From: Mycobacterium gordonae
Lineage (GTDB): Bacteria; Actinomycetota; Actinomycetes; Mycobacteriales; Mycobacteriaceae
Length of the DNA stretch: 64,000 nucleotides
Direction: 5' to 3'
Assembly: GCF_017086405.1 (NCBI RefSeq)
Contig: NZ_CP070973.1
Coordinates: 4,620,739 to 4,684,738, forward strand
The translations under genes were made by a program, and so were the position numbers. The notes under the pieces were generated by a model, which had not been told where the DNA came from, ran no database searches, and saw nothing but the letters and a program-made list of their open reading frames with translations. Within the stretch, counting starts at the first letter, position 1; each line of letters begins with the position of its first letter. Below, piece after piece: positions 59,610 to 64,000 of this stretch.

Positions 59610-62360
59610 TCATGACACGGGGACGGTGATCGGGGACGTGTTGTGTCCAGTCACCCGGACCCAGTGCGCTGACGAACCCTGACCTGTGACGGCTCCGCGG
59701 ATCTCGGCGGTCTCTCCCGGAAATACGGTCACGTAGTTGTCGTCGTACTGCACCGGAAGAATTTCGTCGCCGTAGCGCGCCGAGACGATCTCGGCACGTT
59801 CGAAGAACGCGACGTTCTGCGTGGGGTTGTGCAGCCGGATGACGACGCTGCCATCGGTCGAGTGGGCCGTGATATCCAACGGCACGCGCGGCATGAAATT
59901 CAGTGCGGTCATGTCCGCCCAGCTGGCCTGCGTCGAATCGAATGCGCGGTCATTGTCCGGGTCCCCGACGTCATCGGGCTGCTGGGACTGCCAGTACACG
60001 TTTTCCGCGACGATCTCGCCGGAAGGGCGGGTCAACTGACACCGGACGAAGAACACGGGTGAGCTTGCGACGCCACCCGGCAGGGACATGGCTGCGACGG
60101 CGTCACCCGCGGGCACATCGATGCGCCTGGAGGTTTGGTCAGCCTGTAGGGCCCCCTGCAGGTCGTAGACACGGACCCGTGCGTACAGATCCCGCTCGTC
60201 GTTCTGCGTCTGATTGACGACACTGACGCGCCCCGGGCTACCGCTGCCGCCGGCATACGAATCGAATACGACGGACAGCGGGCGCAGCCCCTTCTTCGCT
60301 CCGAAATACGCCCCGCCCGGGCGTAGGTAGTAGTCGAAGAGCTGCCCGAAGAAGGACGGCCAGTGACTGTTCAGCATCCAGTAGATGGTCATCTTGTGGG
60401 TATTCCATCCCTGGGCGGCGAAGGCCTCGAACTGTGCACGGGCGCCCTCGTACTGGGCCAATTGCGCTTTGGCAGCGAACATCTCGGCGCTGCTGGACAG
60501 CCCGTAGCGCATGCCGATTGAGCGCTGCGCACTGAGTAATGCGGCATTTTTCGGCTGCCCCCCCGCGTGGAAATACCAGCTGTCGTTGATCGGCCACAGC
60601 TTGTCCGGCGGGATGAATTTCCGCAGACTGGCGAACGGGGGGATCTGTTCATTGCTGCCCTGTTCCGCGGATGCGCCCCAGGTGGCACCATATCGGCGGC
60701 TGAACCAGTAGGTGGGAGGTCGCCACGTGTAGGGCCCCGCCATATCGATTCCGTCCCATTGCGCGATGCCGTCGCCATCCCGGGCCTGCAGGGATGCGGT
60801 GTCGACGATGGCGTTCTGCCAGTGCAGCTCTTCAAGGATGGACCGGTAGCGGGCGCGGATTATCGGTGGTGGCAACCCGTCACTGCCGTTCGCCCAGATG
60901 AACGCCGAGGCATGCGAGCGAAGCGCCTGGACCTGTGAGCGCAGGCTGGCCATCGCCACCCGGTCGTCTTCGGCGTCCCACTGCTCCCACTTCTCCCATT
61001 GGTTGCAGCACATCCAGCCGGCCATCAGCGGGATGCCCATCTCGTCCGCCTTTTCGACGAGATGTTCACTGGCTAGTTTGCCCTCGAATCGAAGCATGTT
61101 GAGACCCAGATCCTTTGCGTACCGCAGAATTGCGGTCTCTCGGTCGGGGTCGTACCTGAAGAGCAGATCCGGGGTGTACGCCGCTCCGCGGATCGGGAAG
61201 TTCTTCCCGTTGACTTCCAGAAAGAAGTCGCCGCCCTCACCTGAGAAACCTGTGTCTCGATGCTGGGTGACGGTCCGGATGCCGAAACGAAGCTCCTTGG
61301 CATCGCTGACTCGATTGTCGACCCGCAGCTCCAGCCGGAGGTCATGCAGGCTCGGCCGACCCATGGTATGCGGCCACCAGAGGTCAGGATGCTCAAAGTT
61401 CAATTGCGGGAATGTATCTGGTGTCAACGTGAGCTGGCGTTCCTCGCCCGGCGCGAGAGTGACCGCCTGCTCGGCGTAAACCGCGGATTTGTCAGGACGA
61501 GTGATGATGACGCGCAGAACGCCACGCGCGCGTCGAGTGGAGTAGTTGTGCAGGTCGGCGCGGACGGTCAACCGTGCACTGTCGGTGCGCGGTAGGGGAA
61601 GTTCGGAATTGACCGTTGCCGAACCGATTCCCATGCCTCCCAGCGCATTTAGGTACACCGGCTTCCAGATGCCGGCGTTTCGGTCTGGCACGAAAGACGT
61701 TCCGCGCCGGTCCGGATCCCGATCGGGCGCCGGCAGACCGAGGTAGTCCCAGTTGATCCAGTCGTTCCAGCTGTCGGCCAACTCGACACCGTCCACGTCC
61801 TGCAGCGCACGCTCGGGGGCCACCTGCACAGCCAGAAAGTTCGGCTGCCCGGGCCGAATCAACGGCGTCACGTCGAACTGATGAGCGGCGTACATCCCGG
61901 CGACCTGGTCGCGGCCGGCCACCAACCGTCCGTTCAACCAGATGTCAGCGCGGTAATTGATGCCGGGGAATCCCAACAGATAGGTCTGGCGACCCTCGGG
62001 CGCGGTGAACTGGGTGCGGTACCACCAGTCGCGTTGATAGAGATCCGGTGGCACGTGATCGCGAAGATTCTTGCCCACATAGAGATCTCGGTAGACACCG
62101 TTTTCCCGGAGTATCTCCAACACGGTGGCCGGCATTCGCCGGACCTGGTACCACGCGGCGGCGTCGTAGTCCGGCGACGACACGCTGTCACCGCCCACCG
62201 AGATCGTCTGTGCCGGAGACAGCATCCAATTGTTTGACAGCTCAAGGTGTTCCGGTGCGGCGGCGAACGCGTCGGTGATTACTGGCGAACGCGCTGCGGC
62301 GCATAAGGCAAGAGAGGTGAGCGCCAACAAGACGACGATCTTGACGGCGGCCTTCCGCAT
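59610..62360 (-). CDS. Secreted GH2 glycosidase, exo-beta-glucosaminidase-like
   Basis: 916 residues with an N-terminal signal sequence (VVLLALTSLALCAAARSP). GH2 sugar-binding domain (about 50-220, LLGFPGINYRADIWLNG), immunoglobulin-like domain, then the TIM barrel. In exo-beta-D-glucosaminidases the acid/base is an Asp in a GSD motif; here ANGSDGLPPP. The nucleophile Glu is probably in SAEQGSNEQIP. Conserved NMLRFEGK and GWMCCNQWEKW also fit. The expected action is removal of terminal glucosamine from chitosan-like oligomers. Two beta-sandwich domains complete the C-terminus. This type is unusual in mycobacteria. Confidence 0.85.
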   Translation of the reverse strand: MRKAAVKIVVLLALTSLALCAAARSPVITDAFAAAPEHLELSNNWMLSPAQTISVGGDSVSSPDYDAAAWYQVRRMPATVLEILRENGVYRDLYVGKNLRDHVPPDLYQRDWWYRTQFTAPEGRQTYLLGFPGINYRADIWLNGRLVAGRDQVAGMYAAHQFDVTPLIRPGQPNFLAVQVAPERALQDVDGVELADSWNDWINWDYLGLPAPDRDPDRRGTSFVPDRNAGIWKPVYLNALGGMGIGSATVNSELPLPRTDSARLTVRADLHNYSTRRARGVLRVIITRPDKSAVYAEQAVTLAPGEERQLTLTPDTFPQLNFEHPDLWWPHTMGRPSLHDLRLELRVDNRVSDAKELRFGIRTVTQHRDTGFSGEGGDFFLEVNGKNFPIRGAAYTPDLLFRYDPDRETAILRYAKDLGLNMLRFEGKLASEHLVEKADEMGIPLMAGWMCCNQWEKWEQWDAEDDRVAMASLRSQVQALRSHASAFIWANGSDGLPPPIIRARYRSILEELHWQNAIVDTASLQARDGDGIAQWDGIDMAGPYTWRPPTYWFSRRYGATWGASAEQGSNEQIPPFASLRKFIPPDKLWPINDSWYFHAGGQPKNAALLSAQRSIGMRYGLSSSAEMFAAKAQLAQYEGARAQFEAFAAQGWNTHKMTIYWMLNSHWPSFFGQLFDYYLRPGGAYFGAKKGLRPLSVVFDSYAGGSGSPGRVSVVNQTQNDERDLYARVRVYDLQGALQADQTSRRIDVPAGDAVAAMSLPGGVASSPVFFVRCQLTRPSGEIVAENVYWQSQQPDDVGDPDNDRAFDSTQASWADMTALNFMPRVPLDITAHSTDGSVVIRLHNPTQNVAFFERAEIVSARYGDEILPVQYDDNYVTVFPGETAEIRGAVTGQGSSAHWVRVTGHNTSPITVPVS

Positions 62361-62571
62361 GCTTGTCTCGGCTCCTCGAATCCGGTGTTCGGCTCATCAT
62401 GCCGTCGACCTTCTGCCGACGCCAACAGGGCGGTAATCGTGGCTGATTGGAGTCGACTGCGATGACCACCGCCGACGACCGGCCGGTCGCAGCCGCCGGG
62501 CCTCATCCAGCACCACCAGAATCTTGCCGGGTCGGCGCGCATGTCGTCGCGCGGCCCCGTCCTGGGTGCGA

Positions 62572-64000
62572 CTATGCCTTCCCGTTGTTTCCGTTGTCGC
62601 CGAGCAGCAGTCCACCGGCGCCGCCGGTGCCGGCTGTGCCGCCGGCTTTCCCGGCGTTGCCGCCGTTGCCGCCATCGCCGACGAGTAGGGCGTTGCCGCC
62701 GTTACCGCCTTTGCCTGCGGTAGTGGCGCCGAATCCACCGGCACCACCGTCACCGCCGCTGCCGGTCACGCCGGATTTGCCGCCGGCGCCGCCGGCACCT
62801 CCGGTGCCGTTGCCGTTGGCGTTGGCGCCGGACCCGCCAGCCCCACCGGCCCCGCCCGAGCCGACCAGGAGGCCGCCATTTCCGCCGGCGCCGCCGGCGC
62901 CGCCCTGTTGGGTGGTGCTGCCGCCGGCGCCGCCGTGCCCCCCACTGCCGCCCGCACCGCCAGAACCGAATAGGAGGCTGGCGTTGCCGCCGGACCCACC
63001 GGCCCCACCGGTCAGGGTGCCTGTCCCGCCGCTGCCGCCGGCCCCGCCGGCGCCGAGGGACAGCGCGCCGGCGTTGCCCCCGACACCCCGGCTCCACCGG
63101 TGTTGCCGCCGGACCCACCCGCGCCCCCGGTGCCACCGGCGCCGAACAGACCGCCCGTGCCGCCGGCCCCGCCGCTGCCGGCCAGCCCGCCGGCACCGCC
63201 GGCGCCGCCGTCGCCGAACCCCAGCCCGTTTCCGCCGGCCCCGCCCGTGGCGCCGGGGCCGCCCGCCCCGCCGACTCCGCCATTGCTGAACAGGCCGCCG
63301 TTACCGCCGGCCCCGCCCACACCGGTGGCCCCGGGACCCGCACCGTGACCGCCCGTGCCGGCCGCGCCGGAGAGGAACCCGGCGTTGCCGCCGCGCCCGC
63401 CTGCCCCGCCCTTGCCGGCATTGATCGCCTGCCCACCGTCACCGCCGGTGCCGCCGGCGCCGTTGAGCAGGGCTGAGCCGCCGGCACCGCCCGCACCGCC
63501 GATACCGCCGGCGCCGTTGGCGATGCCGCCGGCGCCACCGGTACCGCCGTTGCCGAACAAGACCCCCCCGGCCCCGCCGGACCCGCCCGCGCCGCCGGCC
63601 CCGCCGGCGGCGGTGCTGGTCACGCCGTGCGCGCCGTTGCCGCCATTGCCGAACAGCCAACCGCCGTCCCCGCCGGCCGCTCCCGTTCCCGGAATTCCGT
63701 TGGCGCCGTTGCCGATCAGCGGACGCCCGGTCAGTGCCTGGACTGGCTGATTGACGATGTTGAGCGCATCTTGTTGTAAGACGTGCACCGGGTTGGTGCT
63801 CAGGGGTGCGTTGAAGCCGTCGGCGCCCAACAGCTGCCCGCTGATGCCGCCGACGCCGGCCTTGCCTGTGGTCACCCCGCCCGTTCCGCCGCTGCCGGCG
63901 TTGCCGCCGTTGCCGATCAGCACACCGTTGCCGCCGGCCCCACCGTTGCCGCCGGTCGTGACACCGGCTCCGCCGTTACCGCCGTTGCCGCCGTTGCCGA
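62572..64000 (-). pseudogene. PE_PGRS protein gene, C-terminal part with frameshift (runs past window end)
   Basis: Gly-Gly-Ala/Asn repeats fill the minus strand from 64000 to the stop at 62572. From the window edge to about 63081 the frame is that ending at 63012. After a shift the PGRS pattern continues in the frame ending at 62572 (GGDGGNGGNAGKAGG, ending LLLGDNGNNGKA). The switch falls at the C5 tract 63077-63081: one extra base there would restore a continuous PGRS. The conserved linker NAPLSTNPVHVLQQDALNIV plus GRPLIGNG, which normally joins the PE domain to the repeats, sits at about 63700-63810 with PGRS repeats on both sides. The PE domain is not inside the window. Confidence 0.8.

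Noticed and set aside
62572..64000. Dense short repeats that look like a CRISPR or tandem repeat array
   Set aside because: The period is codon-based Gly-Gly-X with no constant repeat and spacer; it is a PE_PGRS coding repeat.

Overview
The window comes from a high-GC actinobacterium that is almost certainly a slow-growing Mycobacterium. The evidence is a PE_PGRS gene (62572-64000), a PE protein fused to a PE-PPE hydrolase domain (33401-35167), several small mycobacterial secreted proteins, F420-dependent oxidoreductases, a GAP-family transporter and many leaderless-type promoters (TANNNT 6-7 nt before the start codon). It is not the M. tuberculosis complex gene order as I know it. A non-tuberculous slow grower is the best inference; species cannot be named from the sequence alone.

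Layout. 1-1501: hydrogenase maturation genes (hypF cut by the window edge, divergent from hypA-hypB). 1911-5389: a light-sensing partner-switch module, with a bacteriophytochrome fused to a PP2C/SpoIIE phosphatase, a STAS anti-anti-sigma protein and an RsbW-like kinase. 5462-7017: two coupled SAM methyltransferases. 7128-9564: a collagen-like secreted peptide, a membrane protein and a RES toxin/antitoxin pair. 9625-13097: a MerR regulator coupled to a VIT-vWA-DUF4349 fusion protein. 13151-20493: AraC and GAF-ANTAR regulators, a lipoprotein, and a ferredoxin / two-component system / P450 / alcohol dehydrogenase cluster. 20679-26806: small exported proteins, a DEAD-box helicase, a GAP-family membrane protein and a second PP2C-STAS partner-switch module. 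27426-30053: tRNA-Cys, then three F420-type oxidoreductase genes around a TetR gene with a clear operator.

30060-45847 is the most accessory-looking part. It opens with a junction at about 30350 where two divergent genes (a zinc-type dehydrogenase and an NRPS) have both lost their 5' ends. A same-strand array follows: an antiporter, a flavin-dependent halogenase-like enzyme, a KS-AT-DH-KR-ACP polyketide synthase, an ABC exporter pair translationally coupled to it, and a PE-PPE protein. I read this as a candidate undescribed mycobacterial biosynthesis-and-export locus, possibly for a halogenated or flavin-oxidised polyketide.

46278-62360 is mostly ordinary mycobacterial genome: a TPM-domain protein, DUF4242, a LuxR-type ATPase regulator, a BBE-like FAD oxidase next to a methanethiol S-methyltransferase, glutathione peroxidase, DUF389, several secreted proteins, a PGRP amidase with LGFP repeats and a secreted GH2 exo-glucosaminidase-like enzyme. 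The window ends inside a PE_PGRS gene that carries an apparent one-base frameshift in a C5 tract.

Two themes recur. The first is signalling by sigma-factor partner switching (two PP2C, two STAS and at least two RsbW-type kinase domains). The second is redox or secondary metabolism built on flavin, F420 and heme enzymes.
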